In this document: positions 21,265 through 30,194 of the stretch, one piece after another
Layout of the letters: every line of letters begins with the position of its first letter
Numbering within the stretch: the stretch's first letter is position 1
From: Limnobaculum allomyrinae
Lineage (GTDB): Bacteria > Pseudomonadota > Gammaproteobacteria > Enterobacterales > Enterobacteriaceae
NCBI RefSeq assembly: GCF_016649425.1
Contig: NZ_JADRCR010000007.1
Location: forward strand, 62,001 to 126,000
Reading direction: 5' to 3'
Length of the DNA stretch: 64,000 bases
Translations under genes and position numbers: made by a program
The notes under the pieces: generated by a model
Told to the model about the DNA's origin: nothing
The model's database searches: none
The model's input: the letters and a program-made list of their open reading frames with translations, nothing else

Positions 21265-22593
21265 TTATTGGTTAATCATTTTTTTACGATCCCACAAAAG
21301 ACGGGGATCAAACATCATAGCCGCAATCATGGTTAAAATAACCACCATAGCAAACAGCACTGCGCCAACATCAGGATAGATGCTCATAAGCCGCCCCATT
21401 CGAACCAGCGCAGACAGAACCCCTATCACAAATACATCTATCATTGACCATCGACCAACAAACTCAACCACTTCATACAAATAATGCATTTTCTCGCGAT
21501 CCAACTTATTCCCAAGCTTTCCTGCTCCGGATGCGTCATAACATAACCAACCGATAGCCATTATTTTTAAAGTAGGAACCATGATACTGGCAATAAATAT
21601 CACCAGTGAGACAGGATAAGAACCGTCTTCCCAAAGGATAATAACCCCAGAAATAATATTGGATGCCATTGGGTTCCCTAATACTTCGGTTACCATGATG
21701 GGGAGAATATTGGCCGGGATATAAAGCATAATGGATGTCACTAATAGTGCCAGAGTCCACTGTAAACTATTACGACGTCTGGCATAACCGATGGTATGGC
21801 AACGCGGACATTGGTGTTCATCCATAGGCAAAATCGCCATACAGCAAGGACAGGATCTCAGACCTTGTTCCATACCGGACATACCAACCTGAGGTGTTTG
21901 ATGTAATGTCGGTGCAGGTTGGATAGTGTTCCATAGCCAGTAACGATCCAGGCATTGAAAAGCTCGAACCTGAAGCAAACAAAATAGACAGTAAGGCACA
22001 AAGCTCGGGCCAATGCCGATATCCCCGTAAGCCATTAATTTTACAAAACTTACCAGTACACCAACCAGAAAGATTTCTACCATGCACCAAACTTTGGCGA
22101 GATAGATAACACGCCCCATAATGACTTTCAGTCGATAAGGTAGCCTGACTTTCAGGCACAACAAAATGATGGCAACCATACAAAATGCCGGGATCAACTG
22201 AACAAAGATAATGAATAATGTTGCCAGACTGGCGTAATCATCACTCATCATGGCTTCAGGTATCTCCATCAGTTTAATCTGATTGTAGATACCTGAAACT
22301 TGCATATTAATGAATGGGAACAGGTTGGCAAACACCAACATGATAAGTGCACTAATAGCACAACTCACGGGCTGTAAAACAGGTTCTACCCACATAGCAC
22401 TTAACGTAGTGTGGCAGCGAGGACAAACCGCTTTATCTCCCTGCTTAATCTCAGGAAGTTTAACCATCCAGTCACACTGTGGGCATAACACCAGATTATC
22501 GTCAGATTTTTCTACTGTTACTGCATCGCCATGGGTCTGTTTGATATTTACCCGTAGCAGTGATGCATGGGAACAACCCGCATCAGTACACAT
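21265..22593 (-). CDS. pqiA: Integral membrane protein PqiA
   Basis: Inner-membrane partner of PqiB with two PqiA domains, each starting with a zinc-ribbon-like CxxC pair (CPQCDW and CPRCH; CPCCM and CPRCH) and followed by four hydrophobic helices. The segment RRRNSLQWTLALLVTSIM is almost the same as in E. coli. I start at the ATG at 22593 (442 residues), with AGGTGG five bases upstream; a GTG at 22602 adds three residues. The N-terminus (MCTDAGCSHA) is longer than in E. coli. In E. coli the operon is induced by paraquat through SoxS; I could not identify a soxbox here. Confidence 0.94.
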   Translation of the reverse strand: MCTDAGCSHASLLRVNIKQTHGDAVTVEKSDDNLVLCPQCDWMVKLPEIKQGDKAVCPRCHTTLSAMWVEPVLQPVSCAISALIMLVFANLFPFINMQVSGIYNQIKLMEIPEAMMSDDYASLATLFIIFVQLIPAFCMVAIILLCLKVRLPYRLKVIMGRVIYLAKVWCMVEIFLVGVLVSFVKLMAYGDIGIGPSFVPYCLFCLLQVRAFQCLDRYWLWNTIQPAPTLHQTPQVGMSGMEQGLRSCPCCMAILPMDEHQCPRCHTIGYARRRNSLQWTLALLVTSIMLYIPANILPIMVTEVLGNPMASNIISGVIILWEDGSYPVSLVIFIASIMVPTLKIMAIGWLCYDASGAGKLGNKLDREKMHYLYEVVEFVGRWSMIDVFVIGVLSALVRMGRLMSIYPDVGAVLFAMVVILTMIAAMMFDPRLLWDRKKMINQ

Positions 22594-22825
22594 TGCTACC
22601 ACCTTTTATCATTCAGAGAGAACACCCATTAGCATACTCAGTATAATCCATTACGTTGAAACGCATCTTCAAACAAAGTTGATAAATGCCGTATTAACTA
22701 TCACTTTGAATAATATATTTATCATATTATTCATTTTATCGGTTAATAAAGTTTATCAAAAAATCCATTTGATGTTATCAACCGACTGTTTTTACAGCAT
22801 TTAACACAGGTTTTATCTTTTTGAG

Positions 22826-24730
22826 TTATCCGTTTTTCTGGGATTCCAACTCTTCCCAACGCAGGAAAGCCTGCTCAAACTCTTGCTCTTTAGTTGCTAA
22901 ATCCATCAGTACTTTTTGAGTGACTTCATGGGGTTGATTAAAGAACGAAGCATCACTAACTTTAGCCTGAAACTCAGCAACCTCACCCTCCAGCTGTTCT
23001 ATTTTAGCCGGTAGTCCCTCGAGTTCACGCTGTTGGTTGTAGCTTAGTTTATTGTTAGTCCGTTTCTTTTCTTCCGCTTTTTGTGCTACTGGTTTAGATT
23101 CCGGAGCAGAAACAGGTGTCCGCAACTCTTTGGCATTGGCCTGTTGATGATGAGCATCGAAATAACCACCAACATATTGTTTAATGACTCCCTGCCCTTC
23201 AAAAATCCAGCAGTCAGTTACCGAGTTATCAACAAATTGCCTATCGTGGCTTACCAACAATACGGTACCGCTATATTCATTTAATAGCTCTTCCAACAAC
23301 TCCAGAGTTTCAATATCCAGATCGTTAGTTGGTTCATCGAGGATCAATAAGTTGCTCGGTTTCAAAAACAGACGAGCCAACAATAGACGATTGCGTTCTC
23401 CACCTGATAATGCCCGTACCGGCGTCATTGCACGTTTAGGATGAAACAGGAAGTCTTGCAGATACCCCAATACATGACGGGAACGGCCATTAACCATCAC
23501 TTCCTGTTTACCATCCGCCAGATTATCAATAACCGTTTTATCTGGATCCAATTCGGCCCGATGCTGATCAAAATAGGCGACTTCCAGCTTTGTTCCGCAA
23601 CGTACCTTACCGCTGTCTGGCTGTAACTGTTGTAGCATTATCTTCAACAAGGTGGTTTTACCACAGCCATTTGGGCCAATCAGGGCGATCTTATCTCCAC
23701 GCTGAACCTGAACTGAAAAATCTTTTACCAGCGTTTTTCCTGCCACGCTGTAGCTAACATTCTCCAGTTCAAAAATAATTTTCCCTGAACGCAGCGACTC
23801 TTCCACCTGCATTTTCGCTGTACCCATGGTATTACGGCGAGCAGCATGTTCATTGCGCATCGCTTTCAATGCACGCACGCGCCCTTCATTACGAGTACGC
23901 CGCGCTTTGATCCCTTGACGGATCCAGACCTCTTCCTGAGCCAGACGGCGATCAAACTCTGCATTTTGCAGCTCTTCAACTCGCAATGCCTCCTCTTTTC
24001 CTTCCAGATAAAGGTCGTAATTACCGGGCCAGGACACCAGTTTGCCGCGATCTAAATCAACAATACGGGTTGCCATACTGCGAATAAATGAACGGTCATG
24101 AGAGATAAAAACAATGCTGCCATCAAACTCTTTCAAAAACTCTTCCAGCCAGGAAATAGTTTCAATATCCAGATGGTTAGTTGGCTCATCAAGCAACAAC
24201 ACATCTGGAGAAGAGACCAACGCACGAGCAAGTGCTGCTTTACGCAACCAACCACCAGATAACGATGACAATGGTGCATCAGCTACCAGCTCCAGCTTCG
24301 CCAGCACCGCGCGGATATGGCTATCAATTAGCCAACTTCCCTGATGTTCCAGCATCTCTTGTAGACTGGCTAATCTCTTCAGGTTTTGCTCACTGGGATC
24401 GCTACCCACCAGTTGAGACAGATGATGATACTCTTTTAACTGTTCGGCTTGCTTCTCAACACCTTCGGCCACGAAATCAAAGACGCTTCCTTCCACGTTA
24501 CGAGGTGGATCCTGTTGCAAACGCGCAACAACAATATCCTGCTCAAATACCAGTTGCCCATCGTCCAACGGCACTTCGCGGTTCAGAATTTTTAATAGTG
24601 TCGATTTACCCGCACCGTTACGCCCAACCAGACAAACGCGTTCACCTGGTTCAATATGCAGTTCTGTATTATCCAATAATGGTGCATCGCTGAATGACAG
24701 CCATGCACCTGACATATTAATCAAAGACAT
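22826..24730 (-). CDS. uup: ABC-F family ATPase Uup
   Basis: Cytoplasmic ABC-F protein with two ATPase domains: Walker A sites GRNGAGKST and GPNGCGKTT, signatures LSGGWLRKAAL and LSGGERNRLLL, and a C-terminal coiled coil (about residues 560-634) that binds branched DNA in E. coli Uup. It affects transposon excision and ribosome or Holliday-junction functions. The 634 residues are as expected. It is three bases after rlmL on the same strand. About 220 AT-rich bases, presumably with the pqi promoter, separate it from pqiA. Confidence 0.95.
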   Translation of the reverse strand: MSLINMSGAWLSFSDAPLLDNTELHIEPGERVCLVGRNGAGKSTLLKILNREVPLDDGQLVFEQDIVVARLQQDPPRNVEGSVFDFVAEGVEKQAEQLKEYHHLSQLVGSDPSEQNLKRLASLQEMLEHQGSWLIDSHIRAVLAKLELVADAPLSSLSGGWLRKAALARALVSSPDVLLLDEPTNHLDIETISWLEEFLKEFDGSIVFISHDRSFIRSMATRIVDLDRGKLVSWPGNYDLYLEGKEEALRVEELQNAEFDRRLAQEEVWIRQGIKARRTRNEGRVRALKAMRNEHAARRNTMGTAKMQVEESLRSGKIIFELENVSYSVAGKTLVKDFSVQVQRGDKIALIGPNGCGKTTLLKIMLQQLQPDSGKVRCGTKLEVAYFDQHRAELDPDKTVIDNLADGKQEVMVNGRSRHVLGYLQDFLFHPKRAMTPVRALSGGERNRLLLARLFLKPSNLLILDEPTNDLDIETLELLEELLNEYSGTVLLVSHDRQFVDNSVTDCWIFEGQGVIKQYVGGYFDAHHQQANAKELRTPVSAPESKPVAQKAEEKKRTNNKLSYNQQRELEGLPAKIEQLEGEVAEFQAKVSDASFFNQPHEVTQKVLMDLATKEQEFEQAFLRWEELESQKNG

Positions 24731-24733
24731 TTG

Positions 24734-26905
24734 TTACTTTCCCTCACCGGCATGAGATACCAGCCAGCAATTATGAATTTGTCGGTTACGGGCAAAATCG
24801 ACAGACAGCGTTTTTTCGGAGATCTCTTGCGCACTGAGTTTCAGTTTAGCTAAGCCATCCATATCCATCTTAAAGCCACGTTTGTTATTGGAGAACATGA
24901 TGGTGCCACCAGGACGTAACATTCTTTTTAAATCAGCCATTAGAGCCAAATGGTCACGCTGCACATCAAAACTATTTTCCATACGTTTAGAGTTGGAGAA
25001 CGTGGGTGGATCGATAAAGATCACATCAAACTGTTCATTGGTTTCATGCATCCAGCCCAGACAATCCGCCTGAATCAAGCGATGTTGTCGGCCAACCAAA
25101 TCATTAGCCCGTAAATTACGTTCCGCCCATTCCAGATAGGTACGCGACATATCAACCGTGGTGGTGGTTCGCGCACCGCCAATGCCGGCATGTACACTGG
25201 CCGAACCGGTATAGGCAAACAGATTAAGGAAATCTTTACCGCGGCTCATCTGGCCTAACATACGACGCGCAATGCGATGATCAAGGAACAGACCGGTATC
25301 CAGATAATCTGTCAGGTTAACCCACAGCTTAGCGCCAAACTCATTAACCAGGAAAAAATCTCCCTTCTGTGCCAGTTTCTCATACTGACTCTTGCCTTTT
25401 TGTCTCTCACGAACTTTTAAAATCAAAGCGCTGGCCGGTAACTCAAGAACCGCCAATGTGGCATTGATAGCATCAAACAGGCGTTGACGGGCTTTTTGCG
25501 GATCGACCGTTTTGGGTGGTGCGTACTCTTGTAAAACATATTTGCTACCATAACGATCGAGCGCCAGGTTATATTCTGGTAAATCTGCATCGTAAAGACG
25601 ATAGCATTCGATACCTTCCTGTTTCGCCCACTTTTCCAGCTTTTTCACATTTTTTCGCAGTCGATTAGCAAAATCTGCCGCAATCTGTACGGACTGTTCT
25701 GTGTTTTTCTCACCGTCACTCCCTGTGGAGCGATCGCTTTGAGATGAACTTCTTTCACTATTTTCAGCCAGAGAGTAATTTTTCTGTACGCAGTCTAATG
25801 GACCATTTTTAGCTTTGAATTGACGCCCTGCCCGCAGTTGTAAGCAGCTTAGCAGTTCAGGCGAGGCACTGAATAAAGAGAGGTTCCAGCCGCCAAAATC
25901 GCGTTTCATTATCTGGCCTAGCGCACTGTGCAAAGCAATCAGTGCGGGCTCGCTATCCAGACGTTCACCATAGGGAGGGTTACTGAGTACTGTCCCTTTT
26001 TGGCCTTCGGGTAATGGATTGGTCAAACGCGTTAATTCTTGAGTTTCAAACTGAATCAAACTGGCAACACCAGCCCGGCGAGCGTTGTTTTTAGCTATCT
26101 CAATAACCCGACGATCGTGATCATAACCATAGAAACGCGATTCAGTTTTATTAATACCACGACTGGCTCTGACCTGTGCTTCAGCCAACAATTCGCGCCA
26201 TAATTCAGCATTATGCCCAAGCCATTGATTAAAACCCCAGTAATCGCGACGTAAACCTGGTGCAATATCCGCGGCCACCATAGCAGCTTCGATCAATAAG
26301 GTGCCGGAACCGCACATTGGATCAACCATTGGTGTCTCTGGCTGCCAGCCCGAGCGCATCACAATCGCCGCTGCCAGGTTTTCTTTTAACGGGGCCTGAC
26401 CTGCCATATCGCGATATCCACGTTGATGTAAACCATCACCGCTTAAGTCAATGGCCACATTGGCACGATCTTTTTGTAAATAGACGTTGATACGAATATC
26501 TGGCTGAACTTTCGCTACGTCCGGGCGCTGTTGAATTTTGCGAGTGAAGCTGTCAACGATGGCATCTTTCACTTTCAGAGCGCCATACTGACTATTGCGA
26601 ATCTCTTCGTTGGTACCGGTGAAGTTAACGGCAAAGGTCTTATCAACCCCAAACAGAGAAGGCCAGTTAATGGCATTGATACCAAGATACAAATCCATAT
26701 CGCTGTATACACGGAATTCGCTTAACGGTAACAGAATGCGCGAAGCTAATCGGCTCCATAGCAAACTGGTATACATCAGGCGTTCGTCACCTTCAAAATG
26801 CACACCGCCCTGCACCACTTTACAGGAACTTGCCCCCAGCGCTTCCAGCTCAGTTTTTAATAATTCTTCCAGCCCACGCGCCGTACTGGCAAACAGAGAG
26901 ATCAT
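24734..26905 (-). CDS. rlmL: Bifunctional 23S rRNA methyltransferase RlmKL
   Basis: Methylates G2445 (m2G, RlmL half) and G2069 (m7G, RlmK half) of 23S rRNA. In order it has a THUMP domain, an N-terminal methyltransferase with DPMCGSGT and LSNPPYGER, and a C-terminal methyltransferase with [13 protein letters not shown] and [11 protein letters not shown] chose the ATG at 26905 ([16 protein letters not shown]), which fits E. coli, giving 723 residues against 702. The excess is mainly a Ser-rich linker near residue 390 between the two halves. It is followed directly by uup and is divergent from ycbX, as in E. coli. Confidence 0.95.
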   Translation of the reverse strand: MISLFASTARGLEELLKTELEALGASSCKVVQGGVHFEGDERLMYTSLLWSRLASRILLPLSEFRVYSDMDLYLGINAINWPSLFGVDKTFAVNFTGTNEEIRNSQYGALKVKDAIVDSFTRKIQQRPDVAKVQPDIRINVYLQKDRANVAIDLSGDGLHQRGYRDMAGQAPLKENLAAAIVMRSGWQPETPMVDPMCGSGTLLIEAAMVAADIAPGLRRDYWGFNQWLGHNAELWRELLAEAQVRASRGINKTESRFYGYDHDRRVIEIAKNNARRAGVASLIQFETQELTRLTNPLPEGQKGTVLSNPPYGERLDSEPALIALHSALGQIMKRDFGGWNLSLFSASPELLSCLQLRAGRQFKAKNGPLDCVQKNYSLAENSERSSSQSDRSTGSDGEKNTEQSVQIAADFANRLRKNVKKLEKWAKQEGIECYRLYDADLPEYNLALDRYGSKYVLQEYAPPKTVDPQKARQRLFDAINATLAVLELPASALILKVRERQKGKSQYEKLAQKGDFFLVNEFGAKLWVNLTDYLDTGLFLDHRIARRMLGQMSRGKDFLNLFAYTGSASVHAGIGGARTTTTVDMSRTYLEWAERNLRANDLVGRQHRLIQADCLGWMHETNEQFDVIFIDPPTFSNSKRMENSFDVQRDHLALMADLKRMLRPGGTIMFSNNKRGFKMDMDGLAKLKLSAQEISEKTLSVDFARNRQIHNCWLVSHAGEGK

Positions 26906-27112
26906 AAGGTTACACCGCATAATAAAAATAGTGGTGCATTATAGCCAATCCATGCGCTTTGTCATAAAGTTACCCTCTATTAATTAGTGAAATCTCGAAT
27001 CACCGCTGTCCAGTATCGATACTCCTCAGGTTACATAATTATTTATGCTGCCATATCATATCGTTAGCTTCTGGCGTCTGTGAGCTTCACCAGCTATCAA
27101 TGGAGTTGTTAC

Positions 27113-28216
27113 GTGGTTACTCTTTCTCGTTTATATGTTCATCCGGTTAAATCAATGAGAGGTCTGGAGCTTTCTCATGCTCAGGTTGGCGAAAGTGGTC
27201 TGGCATTTGACCGTATTTTTATGGTGACCGATCCGAATGGAACATTTATTACCGCCCGACAATATCCACAGTTAGTACGCTTTATTCCTGCCTTGCTGAT
27301 TAACGGTGTATCTATTACTGCACCTGACGGACAAAGCAAAATGGTCGGCTTTAGTGATTTTTCTCAAACCCTTTCTCCAACCGAAGTTTGGGGAAACCAT
27401 TTTACGGCTCATATTGCTCCTGACAGTATCAATCAATGGTTAAGCCGCTATTTAAATAAGGAAGTTCAGCTTCGCTGGGTGGGCCCGGAACTTACCCGTA
27501 GGGTAAAGAACCGTCCTGAAGTCCCCCTTTCTTTTGCCGATGGTTTCCCATACTTGCTAATCAATGAAACTTCATTTCAGGTGCTACAGTCCCGTTGCCC
27601 GGGCAGTATTGTGATTGAGCAATTCCGGCCTAATCTGATTATTCGCGATGCAACACCATTTGCAGAAGACAGCTGGCAAACTATTCGTATTGGTGAAGTT
27701 ATTTTTGATTTAGTTAAACCCTGTAGCCGCTGCGTTTTAACCACCGTAAATACTGAAAATGGCCGTAAACACCCTCAGGGTGAACCTTTACGCACTCTGC
27801 AACAGTTCAGAACTGCAGAAAATGGCGACGTGGATTTTGGTCAGAATATGATTGCCCGAAATCATGGTGTTATTCGTTTAGGAGATTCGATTGAAGTATT
27901 GGCAACCCATCCTGCCAGAGTCTATAAATCCAAAGACCCAGTGGAAGTCCTTGAGCCTGAGCAAGTGGAACCAAAAGAGGTGGTGATCAGCTATGGTGAG
28001 CACACTTTTATTGGTAATAATCAACAGGTATTACTGGAGCAACTAGAACAAAACGGTATTCAAATTCCCTACTCTTGTCGGGCTGGTATATGTGGGTGCT
28101 GTAGAATCAAACTGGAAGCGGGCGAGGTAAGTGCCATGCGAAAAGGGGCAATAAAAAGAGATGGTTCGGTTCTTGCCTGTAGTTGTATACCAAAAGGCAA
28201 CATCAAACTAGCTTAA
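27113..28216 (+). CDS. ycbX: YcbX: MOSC and 2Fe-2S ferredoxin domain protein
   Basis: Molybdenum-cofactor enzyme that detoxifies N-hydroxylated base analogues such as 6-hydroxylaminopurine. The order is a MOSC N-terminal barrel, a MOSC domain (KPCSRC), then a plant-type ferredoxin with cysteines in [10 protein letters not shown] and CSC. The likely start is GTG at 27113: GGAG lies seven bases upstream and the protein then opens [17 protein letters not shown], as in E. coli (MATLTRLF...). The upstream GTG at 27080 would add 11 residues across the ribosome site. The length is then 367 residues (E. coli 369). Confidence 0.93.
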   Translation: MVTLSRLYVHPVKSMRGLELSHAQVGESGLAFDRIFMVTDPNGTFITARQYPQLVRFIPALLINGVSITAPDGQSKMVGFSDFSQTLSPTEVWGNHFTAHIAPDSINQWLSRYLNKEVQLRWVGPELTRRVKNRPEVPLSFADGFPYLLINETSFQVLQSRCPGSIVIEQFRPNLIIRDATPFAEDSWQTIRIGEVIFDLVKPCSRCVLTTVNTENGRKHPQGEPLRTLQQFRTAENGDVDFGQNMIARNHGVIRLGDSIEVLATHPARVYKSKDPVEVLEPEQVEPKEVVISYGEHTFIGNNQQVLLEQLEQNGIQIPYSCRAGICGCCRIKLEAGEVSAMRKGAIKRDGSVLACSCIPKGNIKLA

Positions 28217-28234
28217 TGATTTAAGCTAGTTTGG

Positions 28235-28792
28235 TTATACCGCTTGCGCGAGTAAGTAATTTGGGGAAGCGTCCTGACTAACAATGCTCACAGCGCACAT
28301 TCTGTCGTGCATCACTTTAATCGCATCGCCCAGTTGCAGAGCTTTACCAGAGAGCGCCAGATAAGGCTGAGCCACCAAACAGAGGCTGGCGTTCTCTCCT
28401 GCATCAACCACCAACAATAGCGCGGTCTCGCCGCTATCAATCAGGGTAACGGCAACTATCTCGTTATTTTGAGGCTGTAATTCCACCTTCTGCTGAACGA
28501 AATACCAACTCTTCGGCATTAATGGCTTTAAAAAACGATAAGCTGTCAGCGCATTCAAATTTAATTCTGCACGCTGATCGTTAGTTAAAGGTAAGCAACG
28601 GCAGCGTTCTTCTAATTCAAAAAATAGCGCGGCATCATCAACACAAAATGCGGATTCGGTAAACGCATCAGGCGTCAACATTTTGGCCGGGAACCGAGAG
28701 CGGAAAATCATATCATTAGATAAATCTAACATTAACCGATCGTGTTCATCGTCAAAATACCAGCGCCAGTTATCATCTGGCTTAATCCTCAT
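28235..28792 (-). CDS. zapC: Cell division protein ZapC
   Basis: Small cytoplasmic protein that promotes bundling of FtsZ protofilaments at midcell. The 185 residues begin [11 protein letters not shown] as in E. coli ZapC (180) and remain alignable to the end (LAQAV). No catalytic motif is expected. It is convergent with ycbX and lies downstream of pyrD on the same strand, the standard enterobacterial order. Confidence 0.94.
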   Translation of the reverse strand: MRIKPDDNWRWYFDDEHDRLMLDLSNDMIFRSRFPAKMLTPDAFTESAFCVDDAALFFELEERCRCLPLTNDQRAELNLNALTAYRFLKPLMPKSWYFVQQKVELQPQNNEIVAVTLIDSGETALLLVVDAGENASLCLVAQPYLALSGKALQLGDAIKVMHDRMCAVSIVSQDASPNYLLAQAV

Positions 28793-28983
28793 TACACTTT
28801 CCTTAAACTATGAAGCTTATTTAATTCAATCTTTATCCCAGATAACGTCCAATATTATCTAATTAACTGGATAAAGATTCTGATAATTATGACTAACAAT
28901 ATAAACGCAATCACAAACGCTTAAAATATAGAACAACCGGGAGAAAAAATAAACCCCCGGTGATCAATTAATAAGAAATAAGA

Positions 28984-29994
28984 TTAAATATGTGTGAGAA
29001 TTTCTTTCACTAACCCCGGACCTTTATAAATAAAACCGGAATATATTTGGATTAATGAAGATCCCGCTTCCAGTTTCTCTCTGGCAGAGGTTAAAGAGTC
29101 AATTCCACCAACGCCAATAATAGGTAATTTCCCTTTAAGCTCTGTGGATAAACGACGAATGATCTCAGTACTACGAAGCTGTAAAGGCCGGCCACTTAAT
29201 CCACCAGATTGCTCGCTATTAATTAGTCCATCGACTAATTTCCGATCTAATGTGGTATTTGTTGCAATGACACCATCTATATTGTGTCGAATTAAACTAT
29301 CGGCTACTTGGATCAATTCTTCTTCAGAAAGATCCGGTGCGATCTTAACGGCTACAGGAACATATTTGGCATGACGCTTTTCTAATTCAACTTGTTTATT
29401 TTTAATTGCGGTTAATAGATCATCCAACGCCTCGCCATATTGTAATGTTCTTAATCCTGGCGTATTTGGAGAAGATATATTTACCGCAATATAACCAGCA
29501 TATGGATATACTTTATCCATACAAATCAAATAGTCATCTTTACCCTGCTCTACCGGTGTGACTTTATTTTTACCAATATTTACACCAATAATTCCGTCAA
29601 AGCGTGTCTTCTTGATATTCTCTACCAAATTATCAACGCCGAGATTATTAAACCCCATTCGGTTGATCAATCCTTCTGCCGACACGATCCGATATAACCT
29701 TGGCTTTTCATTACCTGGCTGTGGCTTTGGTGTAACGGTTCCGACTTCAATGGAGCCAAAACCCATGGCACCTAATGCATCAATACATTCACCGTCTTTA
29801 TCCAGGCCGGCGGCTAATCCCAATGGGTTTTTAAAATTAAGTCCCATACAGCTAACGGGCTTATTGGGAACGGATTGCTGAATAAGACACTGTAATGGCG
29901 TACCGTTAATACGGTGAAGTAAACGGAAGGTAAATTCATGTGCCTGCTCTGGATCGAGCTGAAACAATGCTTTTCTGATGAAAGGGTAAAACAT
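28984..29994 (-). CDS. pyrD: Dihydroorotate dehydrogenase (quinone), class 2
   Basis: Peripheral inner-membrane flavoenzyme of pyrimidine synthesis, which oxidises dihydroorotate with ubiquinone. The N-terminal helical membrane-binding segment is followed by an FMN barrel with NRMGFNNLG and the catalytic Ser region NISSPNTPG. The ATG at 29994 ([12 protein letters not shown]) has a perfect AAGGAGGAG site and gives 336 residues, as in E. coli; a start at 30018 would cross that site. The leader may carry the CTP/GTP-sensing start-site switch known for enterobacterial pyrD (see findings). Confidence 0.96.
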   Translation of the reverse strand: MFYPFIRKALFQLDPEQAHEFTFRLLHRINGTPLQCLIQQSVPNKPVSCMGLNFKNPLGLAAGLDKDGECIDALGAMGFGSIEVGTVTPKPQPGNEKPRLYRIVSAEGLINRMGFNNLGVDNLVENIKKTRFDGIIGVNIGKNKVTPVEQGKDDYLICMDKVYPYAGYIAVNISSPNTPGLRTLQYGEALDDLLTAIKNKQVELEKRHAKYVPVAVKIAPDLSEEELIQVADSLIRHNIDGVIATNTTLDRKLVDGLINSEQSGGLSGRPLQLRSTEIIRRLSTELKGKLPIIGVGGIDSLTSAREKLEAGSSLIQIYSGFIYKGPGLVKEILTHI

Positions 29995-30154
29995 ACTCCT
30001 CCTTAAAAACCTGCCCAAAATGACAACTCACTCAGCCCGATGGGATTGGTTTTTAATCCGGGCTATCGACCGGAGACATATTATTCAGTATTGACCTGCT
30101 AAAAGAAATGATCAATTACAGGAAATCGAGTATTTGTGCGTCAACGGTGCATAA

Positions 30155-30180
30155 AAAAGCCGGCATCATAGCCGGCTTTT
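30155..30180. terminator. Terminator downstream of pepN
   Basis: AAAAGCCGGC, loop ATCATA and GCCGGCTTTT lie 15 bases past the pepN stop, with A/T runs on both sides, so it can act on both strands. Confidence 0.9.
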
Positions 30181-30194
30181 TCGATCAGCATGGA

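Noticed and set aside
22310..22804. 164-residue plus-strand ORF over the pqiA start
   Set aside because: It is antisense to pqiA, has low-complexity composition and no ribosome site; a shadow frame.
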